Assembly (NCBI RefSeq): GCF_030845195.1
Contig: NZ_CP132543.1
Coordinates: 3,241,501-3,305,500 of the forward strand
Length of the DNA stretch: 64,000 bases
Source of the DNA: Sanyastnella coralliicola
GTDB taxonomy: Bacteria > Bacteroidota > Bacteroidia > Flavobacteriales_D > Sanyastnellaceae
Direction of reading: 5' to 3'
Below the pieces are notes generated by a model, which saw only the letters and a program-made list of their open reading frames with translations, was not told where the DNA came from and did no database searches. This document shows positions 24,581 through 33,120 of this stretch, piece after piece; position 1 is the stretch's first letter; each line of letters opens with the position of its first letter. The position numbers were made by a program, and so were the translations under genes.

Positions 24581-25795
24581 ATGCTTTCCATCTCTCTTAG
24601 TAAAACCCCTCTCGCGATGGCGTGCCTTTTGGCCATGGCCATCGGTTGTACATCACCGGACTCATCCACTTCAATTCAAGCCGATGCCATTGCTGAAGAA
24701 GCAGCAACTCCGGCAGTAAATGCAGCTGCGGTGGCGCCTACAGAAGAAACAGCTGATTTAATTCAACTCGCCATCCTATTAGATACTTCCAATAGTATGG
24801 ACGGGCTCATCGATCAAGCTAAAAGCCAATTATGGCAGATTGTCAATAAGGTAACCTCAGCGAAACGTCCTGACGGAAGTCTGCCGAACGTACGTGTAGC
24901 CTTGTACCAATATGGTAACGACGGACTCCCAATGCGCGAGAATTACATCCAAAAGATCTCTGATTTTACCGGTGAATTAGACCAAATCTCAGCCGAGCTT
25001 TTTGCCTTGACAACGAACGGAGGTTCAGAATACTGCGGTGCAGTGGTGGGTCATTCTCTCGATCATCTTGAATGGACGAACGTCGAGAACTCACTGAAGA
25101 TGGTCTTCATTGCAGGAAATGAAGCATTCTCACAAGGTCCAATCCCTTTCAAAGAAAGCTGCAGAACGGCTAAAGAACGCGATATCATTGTGAACACCAT
25201 TTTCTGCGGACCAGAAGACGAAGGGCTCCAGACAAACTGGGGAAACGCTGCACTTCTAGCAGAAGGCAAGTTCTTCTCCATTGATTCGGATGCTCAGACT
25301 GTCTTCATTGAAACACCTTATGACGACCGCATTATTGAGTTGAACGACTCATTTAACGAGACGTACATGTGGTACGGTGAACTAGGTCAGGGAAGCTTGC
25401 AATTACAGAGAGAAACGGACGGCTTAGCCGAAGGAACAGATAAGGGGTATTATGCCGACCGAATCATTTCGAAGAACTCTAATGCATACTTCAATAGTAG
25501 CTGGGATTTAGTTGACGCTTATAGCGCTGACTCTACTGTCGTATTCAAAGAATTAGGTCAACTTCCAGACTCACTCTCGGATAAATCGGAAGAGGAAATC
25601 AAAGAAATCGTAAAGCAGCAAAAGGCTGATCGAGATGCTGTGAAACAGGAGATTGCTGAGCTGAAAATCAAACGCGAAGAATTTATCGCTCAAACCAAAG
25701 CTGCCATGGCAGGTGGTGCTGATCAATTGGGCGACGCCATTCTAAACGCCATTGAAAATCAAGCAGTAGAAGCGGGATATAACTTTGAGAAATAG
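24581..25795 (+). CDS. Von Willebrand factor A domain lipoprotein
   Basis: 404 residues. The signal peptide ends in a lipobox (AMAIGC, Cys23), followed by an Ala/Glu-rich spacer. The VWA domain begins around residue 60 with an intact MIDAS motif DTSNS (D68) in LAILLDTSNSMDG, so it should bind a metal ion and a protein ligand at the cell surface or in the periplasm. The C-terminal 90 residues are a charged helical, probably coiled-coil region (KEIVKQQKADRDAVKQEIAE). No obvious partner gene is adjacent. Confidence 0.9.
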   Translation: MLSISLSKTPLAMACLLAMAIGCTSPDSSTSIQADAIAEEAATPAVNAAAVAPTEETADLIQLAILLDTSNSMDGLIDQAKSQLWQIVNKVTSAKRPDGSLPNVRVALYQYGNDGLPMRENYIQKISDFTGELDQISAELFALTTNGGSEYCGAVVGHSLDHLEWTNVENSLKMVFIAGNEAFSQGPIPFKESCRTAKERDIIVNTIFCGPEDEGLQTNWGNAALLAEGKFFSIDSDAQTVFIETPYDDRIIELNDSFNETYMWYGELGQGSLQLQRETDGLAEGTDKGYYADRIISKNSNAYFNSSWDLVDAYSADSTVVFKELGQLPDSLSDKSEEEIKEIVKQQKADRDAVKQEIAELKIKREEFIAQTKAAMAGGADQLGDAILNAIENQAVEAGYNFEK

Positions 25796-26086
25796 TCAGA
25801 AAAGTCTATTTCTTAGTTCTTGCCTACCCACAATCGCAATAATGAGAATCTGGTTTTCTTGATATCGAAAATAGATGGTCTCGGAATAGTAAACACATCT
25901 CCTTACTCCTCGTCCTAATTCAATGACTTCAGGAAACTGAAGCGGATTCGCGACTATTTTGTCGAATGACCGGTATATCCCGTCGAAATACTTGCGTGCC
26001 TGAATTTTACCAAAACGTTCAATTCCGAAGAGGAGAATATTTGAAAGGTCCTGCTTAGCAGCATTGGTAAGAACCAGTTCATTCAT
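25796..26086 (-). CDS. parE: RelE/ParE family toxin
   Basis: A 96-residue protein with the ParE-type pattern: an N-terminal strand (NELVLTNAAKQDLSNI), helices with FGKIQARKYFDGIYRSFDKI, NPLQFPEV, and C-terminal strands with VYYSETIYFRYQENQILIIAIVGRQE. Family members act as type II toxins, either ribosome-dependent nucleases (RelE) or gyrase poisons (ParE); this one looks closer to ParE. It overlaps the antitoxin gene by 8 bp and lies downstream of it, the usual order. Confidence 0.88.
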   Translation of the reverse strand: MNELVLTNAAKQDLSNILLFGIERFGKIQARKYFDGIYRSFDKIVANPLQFPEVIELGRGVRRCVYYSETIYFRYQENQILIIAIVGRQELRNRLF

Positions 26087-26324
26087 TTAGGTTGTTTCGT
26101 TTCAGCAGTTCCTGTCGTATTTGTTCTGGACTTTCTTCAGCAATTCCACTGTCTTCTGCGTCTTGAAGCCGAGCGCGGATATATTTCACTCGTTCTTCTT
26201 CTACCCGGGCTTTGCGAATAAGGTCATTCACAACTTCACTCTTGGAGAGGTATTCTTCGCTTTCAACTTGTTTTGAAAGCCATTCATCGTTCGGGGAAGT
26301 AAAGGTGATACTCTGACGTGGCAT
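26079..26324 (-). CDS. parD: ParD-like antitoxin
   Basis: An 81-residue protein whose N-terminus (RQSITFTSPNDEWLSKQVESEEYLSKSEVVNDLIRKAR) fits the ribbon-helix-helix DNA-binding domain of ParD antitoxins. It is followed by a charged, probably unfolded toxin-binding tail. It should repress its own operon together with the toxin (family knowledge). I see no clear operator palindrome in the 65 bp upstream. Confidence 0.85.
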   Translation of the reverse strand: MPRQSITFTSPNDEWLSKQVESEEYLSKSEVVNDLIRKARVEEERVKYIRARLQDAEDSGIAEESPEQIRQELLKRNNLNE

Positions 26325-26389
26325 AGTGGTGCATTTATGATTCTAATTTACACCACTAACAGGAATATTCAAAAGCCTTAAGTCAGAAC

Positions 26390-29059
26390 CTAGTGCTCGG
26401 AATCAGGAATATTCAACCCCTGACGAACCTCTAGTTCTTCTAACTCTATGTCCTCCTCCTCGTCGATAATTTCGAGGAATGGTTCACTAAAGGCCTTCGT
26501 TGTAATCCAGCGCTCAAAGCTGAGTAGCAACGAAGGTAGAAGAACCAAGTTGGCAAACATGGCCACTAAGAGGGTCATTGAAACCAAGATCCCAAGTGCT
26601 CTTGTCCCTTCGAATTCTGAAGCAGCGAACATTCCGAAACCGAAGAAGAGCACGATCGAGGTATACATCATACTCACCCCTGTTTCCTTCACAGCAAGAA
26701 GAACAGAGTCTTTGATGTTCCATGAAAGCACCTTCAACTCTTGACGGTATTTGGCCAAGAAGTGAATGGTATCATCAACGGAAATACCAAAGGCAATCGA
26801 GAATACGAGAATAGTTGACGGCTTAATTGGAATACCAAAGTAGCCCATCACCGCTGCCGTGAATAGTAGCGGAATCATGTTCGGCACCAAGGAAATCAAG
26901 ACCATACGCCCCGACTTGAATAACAAAGCCATGATTCCGGCGATGACACAAATGGCCAACATCAACGAAATCATCAGGTTCGTAGTCATGTACGATGTCC
27001 CTTCCAGGAAGACGATACTAGTACCGGTAAGAGTGACATCAATTCGGGAGTCATTGACAGCTCCGCTGATGGCTTCCATCACCGCCGTGTCATCATTCAC
27101 CGCAAGGATGCAATCGAGTTTTTCCGTACATGTGCTATCAATGAGGCCTTGTGCGACTAGTTTCTCAAGTACCGGTTTCTGGTAGGCCTTGAATTCACCT
27201 AAGAATGTCGCTAACGCGGAATCAGCTTTCGACTGCTTCATCACCGCTAATGCGCTATCTACCCTGAACAAACGAGGATTAAAGATGGAATCGATTCGCG
27301 GACGCAATTCACCCAACAACACTGCCATTTCTTTGGTACCGATATCCGCTACTTGAGAAGTGATGCGCGTGCGCTGGCGTGTACTATCAATGAAGGTAGA
27401 CTCTATGCCTCCCGTTTCATAGTCTGAACTGAAATACGGACCAATGAAACCTTGCTCTTGGCGATTCATTAAACTGTATCGCGAAGGATCTCCGTTATAA
27501 AAGGCTTGCTTTCCAAACTTAATCGCGTCAACAATTGAAAGCGATCGGCTGAATTGAGGATACTCAGCAAGCACCTCTTGCAGCTCTTCCATGCGCTTCA
27601 AGTTCTTATCGCGTAGAGCTTGTCCTTTGCGCTTGGTATCGATGATCACCTCGAAAGGCATCACCCCTTTAAATTCGTCCTCAAACCAATGCAGATCGGT
27701 GATTACCTTGTCTTCTTGCGGTAGGTCATCCACAACGTTTCCGGTGGTTTCCATGAGCGACAGACCGTACACACCAAAACCGACCATCACAATGGTCGCG
27801 ATGTACACAACACGACGATAATTCGTCACAATGCTTACCAGTCCATTCACCACACCAAATACCCATTTGCGATCGAGGTGACGAACGTGGCGACGCTTTG
27901 GTGCTGGTAGATAGCTAAATACCGTTGGAATAGTAATGAGTGATATCACGAACATCGCCATGATGTTAATCGAGGCTACGACACCGAAGTGCTGGAGGAT
28001 ATCAGAGTGTGTGAAGATGAAGGTGGCGAAACCAAGTGCAGTGGTCGCATTTGTCATGAAGGTCGCATTACCCACCTTGTGTACTACGCGAGACAACGCT
28101 TTGGCTTTGTTCCCGTGCTTCTTGAATTCCGCGTGGTACTTATTCAGGAGATAAATACAGTTAGGAACCCCAATCACGATCATCAGCGGAGGGATTAATC
28201 CCATCAGCATCGTAATCGGGTAATCGAACAATGCAATGGTTCCTAATGACCATACCACACCAATTCCCACGACAGTGATACAGACCACCATCACTCCGAA
28301 GTTTCGGAAGAACAGCAGCAATAACAAGGCAGTAACCGCAATAGCAAGAATGACAAATAGGCGAAGCTCTACCTTCACCTTACCCACCATTTGTGTTCGG
28401 ATATAAGGTAATCCAGAGAGGTGTGTTTTGATTCCAGTCTCTTCTTCGAAACCTTCTACTGCCTCTACAATGAGATCAACACTAGGTCCGCGGTCTTCAG
28501 AATTGAACAGCTCTGCATTGACGAATACCATCATCAAGGTTGCAGGTGAATCGTTCTTATACAGAAGGCCTTCGTAAAAAGGTAAGTTCTTTACTCGCGC
28601 TAACGCGGAATCGAGTTCCTGCTGTGTGGAAGGAGGACCGCGGAAGACACGCTCGAACCCAAATCTCTCCAAGGAGTCGTCACGCACAATAGTGTAACTG
28701 TGCCCGATAGAAAAGACTGAATCAATGGCTGAAACCAACGGTGCATCAGGTTCCGTACCCGAGGCAATTTTGATTTGCTTGATTCCGTCTGTCAGTTCGT
28801 ACCACTTGTTAAAATTCTCAAGGTCATACAGCGAAGTATCATCCACACCGATAACAATGACATTACCGTCTTCAGAGAAATTTTCGAGAAAATCGAGGTA
28901 AGCCAAATTGGTGGGGTCATCTTCAGGAAGAAGCCCTCCAAATCTGTAGCTCATACGTACATTCTGTGCCTGCCAACCCATGAATGCAGTAAGAGCAAGC
29001 ATTCCGATCAAAATCGGAAGTCGATACCTCAGAATAAAAGTCGCAAGCGATGTCCACAT
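26390..29059 (-). CDS. MMPL/RND superfamily exporter
   Basis: An 889-residue transporter with two similar halves. Each has one membrane helix, a large periplasmic loop and five further helices; the second half includes the RND signature region FSIAFGISVDDTIHFLAKYR and the first half GLIPPLMIVIGVPNCIYLLNKYH. The family uses the proton gradient to export lipids or other hydrophobic molecules (as in HpnN and MmpL). The substrate is not predictable here and no accessory gene is adjacent. It contains two 13-bp motifs. Confidence 0.9.
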   Translation of the reverse strand: MWTSLATFILRYRLPILIGMLALTAFMGWQAQNVRMSYRFGGLLPEDDPTNLAYLDFLENFSEDGNVIVIGVDDTSLYDLENFNKWYELTDGIKQIKIASGTEPDAPLVSAIDSVFSIGHSYTIVRDDSLERFGFERVFRGPPSTQQELDSALARVKNLPFYEGLLYKNDSPATLMMVFVNAELFNSEDRGPSVDLIVEAVEGFEEETGIKTHLSGLPYIRTQMVGKVKVELRLFVILAIAVTALLLLLFFRNFGVMVVCITVVGIGVVWSLGTIALFDYPITMLMGLIPPLMIVIGVPNCIYLLNKYHAEFKKHGNKAKALSRVVHKVGNATFMTNATTALGFATFIFTHSDILQHFGVVASINIMAMFVISLITIPTVFSYLPAPKRRHVRHLDRKWVFGVVNGLVSIVTNYRRVVYIATIVMVGFGVYGLSLMETTGNVVDDLPQEDKVITDLHWFEDEFKGVMPFEVIIDTKRKGQALRDKNLKRMEELQEVLAEYPQFSRSLSIVDAIKFGKQAFYNGDPSRYSLMNRQEQGFIGPYFSSDYETGGIESTFIDSTRQRTRITSQVADIGTKEMAVLLGELRPRIDSIFNPRLFRVDSALAVMKQSKADSALATFLGEFKAYQKPVLEKLVAQGLIDSTCTEKLDCILAVNDDTAVMEAISGAVNDSRIDVTLTGTSIVFLEGTSYMTTNLMISLMLAICVIAGIMALLFKSGRMVLISLVPNMIPLLFTAAVMGYFGIPIKPSTILVFSIAFGISVDDTIHFLAKYRQELKVLSWNIKDSVLLAVKETGVSMMYTSIVLFFGFGMFAASEFEGTRALGILVSMTLLVAMFANLVLLPSLLLSFERWITTKAFSEPFLEIIDEEEDIELEELEVRQGLNIPDSEH
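27209..27221 (+). repeat. 13-bp motif CGCTANCGCGGAA (N=A)
   Basis: Exact plus-strand copy inside the minus-strand MMPL gene. Confidence 0.85.
28598..28610 (+). repeat. 13-bp motif CGCTANCGCGGAA (N=A)
   Basis: Second exact plus-strand copy in the MMPL gene. Confidence 0.85.
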
Positions 29060-29178
29060 AGGAACTGGGCAGGATTACAGTTTTCAGGAAGCCTGGATTC
29101 GGGTGCAAAGAAACAAAAATAAGGCCAAGCAGAATCAAAATGAACCTTAACACAGGCACTTAGATTCGCCCCCTTTCA

Positions 29179-29186
29179 TAACTTTG
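29179..29186 (+). promoter_or_regulatory. -7 promoter box TAACTTTG for lpd
   Basis: An exact TAnnTTTG match, 20 bp before the lpd ATG. The same octamer precedes sucA (12542-12549), so the enzymes of one complex may share promoter strength. Confidence 0.6.
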
Positions 29187-29206
29187 TAGGTACAACTTGC
29201 ATAAGA

Positions 29207-30616
29207 ATGTCCATGGCAACATATGACGTAGCCGTTATCGGCTCAGGCCCAGGAGGGTACGTGGCAGCGATCCGCTGTGCACAGCTAGGTCTCAAGACCG
29301 CGATCATTGAAAAATACAACACCCTAGGAGGTACTTGCCTCAACGTTGGATGTATTCCTTCAAAAGCGCTGCTTGATTCATCAGAACACTACCACCAAGC
29401 AAAGGAGCAATTTGAAACGCACGGAATCAAATTGAACAACCTTGCGGTAGACATGCCACAAATGATCAAGCGTAAACGCGAAGTGGTGGAGCAAACGGTT
29501 GGTGGAATCGATTTCTTGATGAAGAAAAACAAGATCGACGTATTCCACGGACATGGTTCATTCAAGTCTACTACTGAGATCAATATTGCGAAAGAAGACG
29601 GATCAACAGAAACCATCGAAGCGAAGAAGACCATCATCGCTACCGGTTCGAAGCCATCTTCTCTTCCATTCATCGAAATCGATAAGAAGCGCGTGATCAC
29701 TTCAACAGAAGCCTTGGAACTTCAGAAAGTACCAAAGAAGATGGTCGTGATTGGTGGTGGAGTTATCGGACTCGAGCTCGGATCAGTATACCAACGTCTA
29801 GGTACAGAAGTAACCATCGTGGAGTACATGGATTCGATCATCCCGACGATGGATCGTACGATGGGGAAAGAACTCGGTCGTTCCTTGAAGAAGATGGGCA
29901 TGAAGCTTTTGTTGAGCCACAAGGTGAAAGAAGTAAGTGCTACGAGTCGCTCAGTAACTGTCAAAGCTGACGATAAGAAAGGCAAAGAGATCGAGCTCAA
30001 AGCAGATTACTGCTTGGTAGCGGTAGGTCGCAAGCCATACACTGACGGACTAGGACTTGAGAACGTTGGAATTGCTACTGACGAGCGTGGTCGCATTGAG
30101 GTGAATGATCACCTTCAAACCAAGCACGCCAACATCTACGCAATCGGAGACGTGATCAAGGGAGCGATGCTAGCGCATAAAGCTGAAGAAGAAGGAACTC
30201 TTGTAGCTGAGCAGATTGCGGGCCAAAAGCCACACATCAACTACCTATTGATTCCTGGTGTGGTGTACACTTGGCCTGAAGTTGCCAGCGTTGGTCACAC
30301 CGAAGAGCAATTGAAAGACGCCGGAACACCTTACAAAGTGGGTTCATTCCCATTCAAAGCCAGCGGACGTGCTCGTGCGAGCATGGACACAGATGGACTG
30401 ATTAAGGTATTGGCACATAAAGAAACAGATGAGATCCTTGGTGTTCACATGTGTGGTCCACGTGCAGCTGACATGATCGCGGAAGCGGTAGTTGCTATGG
30501 AATTCCGCGCTAGCGCCGAAGATATTACACGTATGAGTCACGCGCACCCAACCTTCACTGAATCATTCCGTGAAGCAGCTTTGGCGGCAACTGATAATCG
30601 TGCAATCCACATCTGA
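29207..30616 (+). CDS. lpd: Dihydrolipoyl dehydrogenase (E3)
   Basis: A 469-residue FAD-dependent disulfide oxidoreductase that re-oxidises lipoyl groups of the 2-oxo acid dehydrogenase and glycine cleavage complexes. The FAD loop is VIGSGPGGYVA, the redox disulfide is C44/C49 in GGTCLNVGCIPSK, the NAD loop is VIGGGVIGLELGSV, and the C-terminal His-Glu is in HAHPTFTE. Full length. A strong -7 box lies upstream. It stands apart from sucAB, as expected for an E3 shared between complexes; hemH follows after 36 bp. It carries one 13-bp motif. Confidence 0.98.
   Translation: MSMATYDVAVIGSGPGGYVAAIRCAQLGLKTAIIEKYNTLGGTCLNVGCIPSKALLDSSEHYHQAKEQFETHGIKLNNLAVDMPQMIKRKREVVEQTVGGIDFLMKKNKIDVFHGHGSFKSTTEINIAKEDGSTETIEAKKTIIATGSKPSSLPFIEIDKKRVITSTEALELQKVPKKMVVIGGGVIGLELGSVYQRLGTEVTIVEYMDSIIPTMDRTMGKELGRSLKKMGMKLLLSHKVKEVSATSRSVTVKADDKKGKEIELKADYCLVAVGRKPYTDGLGLENVGIATDERGRIEVNDHLQTKHANIYAIGDVIKGAMLAHKAEEEGTLVAEQIAGQKPHINYLLIPGVVYTWPEVASVGHTEEQLKDAGTPYKVGSFPFKASGRARASMDTDGLIKVLAHKETDEILGVHMCGPRAADMIAEAVVAMEFRASAEDITRMSHAHPTFTESFREAALAATDNRAIHI
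30503..30515 (-). repeat. 13-bp motif CGCTANCGCGGAA (N=G)
   Basis: Exact minus-strand copy near the 3' end of lpd, encoding part of FRASAED. Confidence 0.85.
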
Positions 30617-30652
30617 TGAACTCGATCCCTATGGGATTGTTTCAATCGGACT

Positions 30653-31666
30653 ATGAAGACCGGAATCTTACTTATTAACCTTGGAACGCCTGATGCACCC
30701 ACACCAGGGGCAGTGGGACGTTACCTCACAGAATTCCTAGGAGATGGACGTGTTATCGATATCCCGTGGCTACCACGAAAGATATTGGTGAATGGAATCA
30801 TCTCTCCTACGCGACGATTCAAATCATCTGCTGAATACAAGAAAGTGTGGACCGATGCCGGCTCACCGCTGCTCTTGTACAGTCAAGAATTGACGAAGAA
30901 ACTTCAGACTCGTTTTGAAGGTGAAGATGTGACTGTAGAATTGGCAATGCGCTACCAGAGTCCTTCCATGGACTCGGTCATGGCGCGAATGGAAAAAGCC
31001 AATTATGATCGCATCATCATCGTTCCACTATATGCACAGTACGCCAGCGCAACTACCGGATCCACCATTGAAAAGGCATTTAAGATCATTTCAAAGTGGT
31101 ATGTGATTCCTGAAATCACTGCGGTAAGCCAATATTGGGATGACGACATGTACATCAATGGCTTCGTGACACGTGCTCAGAAATTTGATCTAGAGAGTTA
31201 CGACCACTTCCTATTTAGCTACCACGGTCTTCCGGAGCGTCAGGTAGACAAAGTATATGAAGATCGTCAGTGCTCGAATCACAGCTGTGAAGACGAGATC
31301 AACGAAGAGAACAAGTTCTGCTATAAAGCAACTTGTTACGCAACTACACGTGCCATCGCAGAACGACTAGGCATCAAAGAAGAAGACTACACGGTATGCT
31401 TCCAATCACGCCTCGACAGCAAATGGCTACGTCCGTTCGCTGACGAAGTAGTAGAAGAACAAGCAGAGAAAGGTGCGAAGCGATTGTTAGTATTCTCTCC
31501 AGCCTTTGTTGCTGATTGTTTGGAAACATTAATCGAAATTGGTGAGGAGTACGATAAGGACTTTCAAGAAGCTGGGGGCGAGAAGTTAGATCTTGTACCG
31601 AGTTTGAATGCCGATGATGATTGGGTTGATGCGCTGGAGTCGCTAGCGCGGAAACGGATGGTCTAA
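30653..31666 (+). CDS. hemH: Ferrochelatase
   Basis: A 337-residue enzyme that inserts iron into protoporphyrin IX in the last step of heme synthesis. It has LLINLGTPDAP at the N-terminus, the catalytic His in FSYHGLPERQ, and FSPAFVADCLETLIEI near the end. Right after the catalytic His is a Cys-rich insertion with four cysteines (QCSNHSC and CYKATC), a possible metal or Fe-S site. One 13-bp motif overlaps the final codons. Confidence 0.96.
   Translation: MKTGILLINLGTPDAPTPGAVGRYLTEFLGDGRVIDIPWLPRKILVNGIISPTRRFKSSAEYKKVWTDAGSPLLLYSQELTKKLQTRFEGEDVTVELAMRYQSPSMDSVMARMEKANYDRIIIVPLYAQYASATTGSTIEKAFKIISKWYVIPEITAVSQYWDDDMYINGFVTRAQKFDLESYDHFLFSYHGLPERQVDKVYEDRQCSNHSCEDEINEENKFCYKATCYATTRAIAERLGIKEEDYTVCFQSRLDSKWLRPFADEVVEEQAEKGAKRLLVFSPAFVADCLETLIEIGEEYDKDFQEAGGEKLDLVPSLNADDDWVDALESLARKRMV
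31641..31653 (+). repeat. 13-bp motif CGCTANCGCGGAA (N=G)
   Basis: Exact plus-strand copy in the last 30 bp of hemH. Confidence 0.85.
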
Positions 31667-31672
31667 AAAAGT

Positions 31673-31702
31673 GATAAGGGCTCCACGTTTGGACCCCTTA
31701 TC
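31673..31702. terminator. Hairpin after hemH
   Basis: GATAAGGG (31673-31680) pairs with CCCTTATC (31695-31702), with three further inner pairs after one mismatch. It lacks a T run, so termination is uncertain. Confidence 0.4.
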
Positions 31703-31858
31703 GAGCTAATCATCTGAAATAAACTCTTGGCATTCGGTTATCTATGAGATTACCAGTGAGAGTCCGGCATACCAATGGCAAAGTGCGTACCATTTTATAC
31801 AGACAAAGCATAGTTGTTGAATATCAGGAGTTTAGATATCGTGCCAAAATCACACAAT

Positions 31859-31873
31859 TTCCCATATTGGGAA
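31859..31873. promoter_or_regulatory. Palindrome TTCCCATATTGGGAA upstream of pabB
   Basis: Six-base arms around TAT, 18 bp before the pabB start; a possible repressor site. No second site was seen in an intergenic region. Confidence 0.25.
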
Positions 31874-31890
31874 TATAATTTCATTTTGGG

Positions 31891-33120
31891 ATGATAGAGA
31901 CACTCATCCCTGAATTGGGCAGCCTCCCACATGACACCGTCGTTTACCTTCACGACGGATCATTTCACGGCCGATCCTTACTTGCCGTTGGCGAAGCACA
32001 CTCAATTCGCTTTCAATCCAACACAGAATTGAAGGCAATTGACCGCTTCTTAGCACAACACAAAGACGAGTGGAAAGTAGCCCTGTTCGGATACAATCTG
32101 AAGAACAGCATTGAAGACCTCTCCTCGAAACACCCCGAAAACACTGGCATTCCAGAGAGTCTGATTCTCGTCCCACAAATGCTTTTCTCGATTGAGCGAG
32201 GCAATATTGAAGTAATCAGCGGACACTCTCACCCTCAACTGAGTGAAGCTCTCAAATCAATTCTTGAACCGAGCGATAACCTCACACAAGAAGCGATTGA
32301 ACTGCATCCAAGACTCACGCGTGAAGACTACCTTGAAGACCTGGGTAAAGTACAGCAGCACATCCAACGAGGAGACATTTACGAGATGAACTACTGTCAG
32401 GAATTCTTCAATGAATCTGCTGACATTCAACCTTTTGAGACCTACAAGAAACTGCATCACCTTACCAGGGCTCCATTCTCCGTTTTTGTCAGAACAAACG
32501 CCTCCTACCTGCTTTGCGGCAGTCCGGAACGCTACCTAAAACGCATTGACGACCAACTGATTAGCCAACCCATCAAAGGAACCACACGACGTGGAAACAC
32601 TCCAGAGGAAGACGAACTGCTGAAAGCAACGCTCCGAGCTGACGAGAAAGAGCGTGGAGAGAATATCATGATCACTGATCTTGTGCGGAATGACCTTGGT
32701 CGGATCGCTCAGCCAGACTCAGTTAAGGTGGATGAACTCTGCGAGATCTATTCATTCGAGACCGTTCACCAAATGATCTCAACTGTTTCCGCGCTAGCGA
32801 AAAAGGAACTGAAATTCAGCGAATTACTGCAAGCAACATTCCCTATGGGATCGATGACAGGCGCTCCTAAAGTGAGATCGATGCAGCTGATTGACGAAAT
32901 CGAAAGGTCAGACCGCGGACTGTACTCAGGAAGCGTAGGCTACATTGAACCCAATGGCAACTTCGACTTTAACGTTGTGATTCGCAGCCTTCTATACAAT
33001 AGCGAAAGCCACTATCTTTCAGCTCGCGTTGGAGGAGCCATCACCGCTCTTTCTGACCCAGAGAAAGAATACGAAGAGTGCCTGCTCAAAGCAGATGCAC
33101 TATTCAAAGCACTACGCTAA
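31891..33120 (+). CDS. pabB: Aminodeoxychorismate synthase component I (chorismate-binding)
   Basis: A 409-residue member of the anthranilate synthase I / PabB / isochorismate synthase family. Diagnostic blocks are QRGDIYEMNYCQEF, SPERYLKRIDDQLISQPIKGTTRRG, MITDLVRNDLGRIAQPDSV and FPMGSMTGAPKVRSM. The IKGT pattern fits aminodeoxychorismate synthase (a folate precursor) better than anthranilate synthase, and there are no trp genes nearby. Its stop overlaps the tilS start by one base (TAATG). Confidence 0.88.
   Translation: MIETLIPELGSLPHDTVVYLHDGSFHGRSLLAVGEAHSIRFQSNTELKAIDRFLAQHKDEWKVALFGYNLKNSIEDLSSKHPENTGIPESLILVPQMLFSIERGNIEVISGHSHPQLSEALKSILEPSDNLTQEAIELHPRLTREDYLEDLGKVQQHIQRGDIYEMNYCQEFFNESADIQPFETYKKLHHLTRAPFSVFVRTNASYLLCGSPERYLKRIDDQLISQPIKGTTRRGNTPEEDELLKATLRADEKERGENIMITDLVRNDLGRIAQPDSVKVDELCEIYSFETVHQMISTVSALAKKELKFSELLQATFPMGSMTGAPKVRSMQLIDEIERSDRGLYSGSVGYIEPNGNFDFNVVIRSLLYNSESHYLSARVGGAITALSDPEKEYEECLLKADALFKALR
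32787..32799 (-). repeat. 13-bp motif CGCTANCGCGGAA (N=G)
   Basis: Exact minus-strand copy inside pabB. It is the last copy before an 18-kb stretch in which I found none. Confidence 0.85.
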
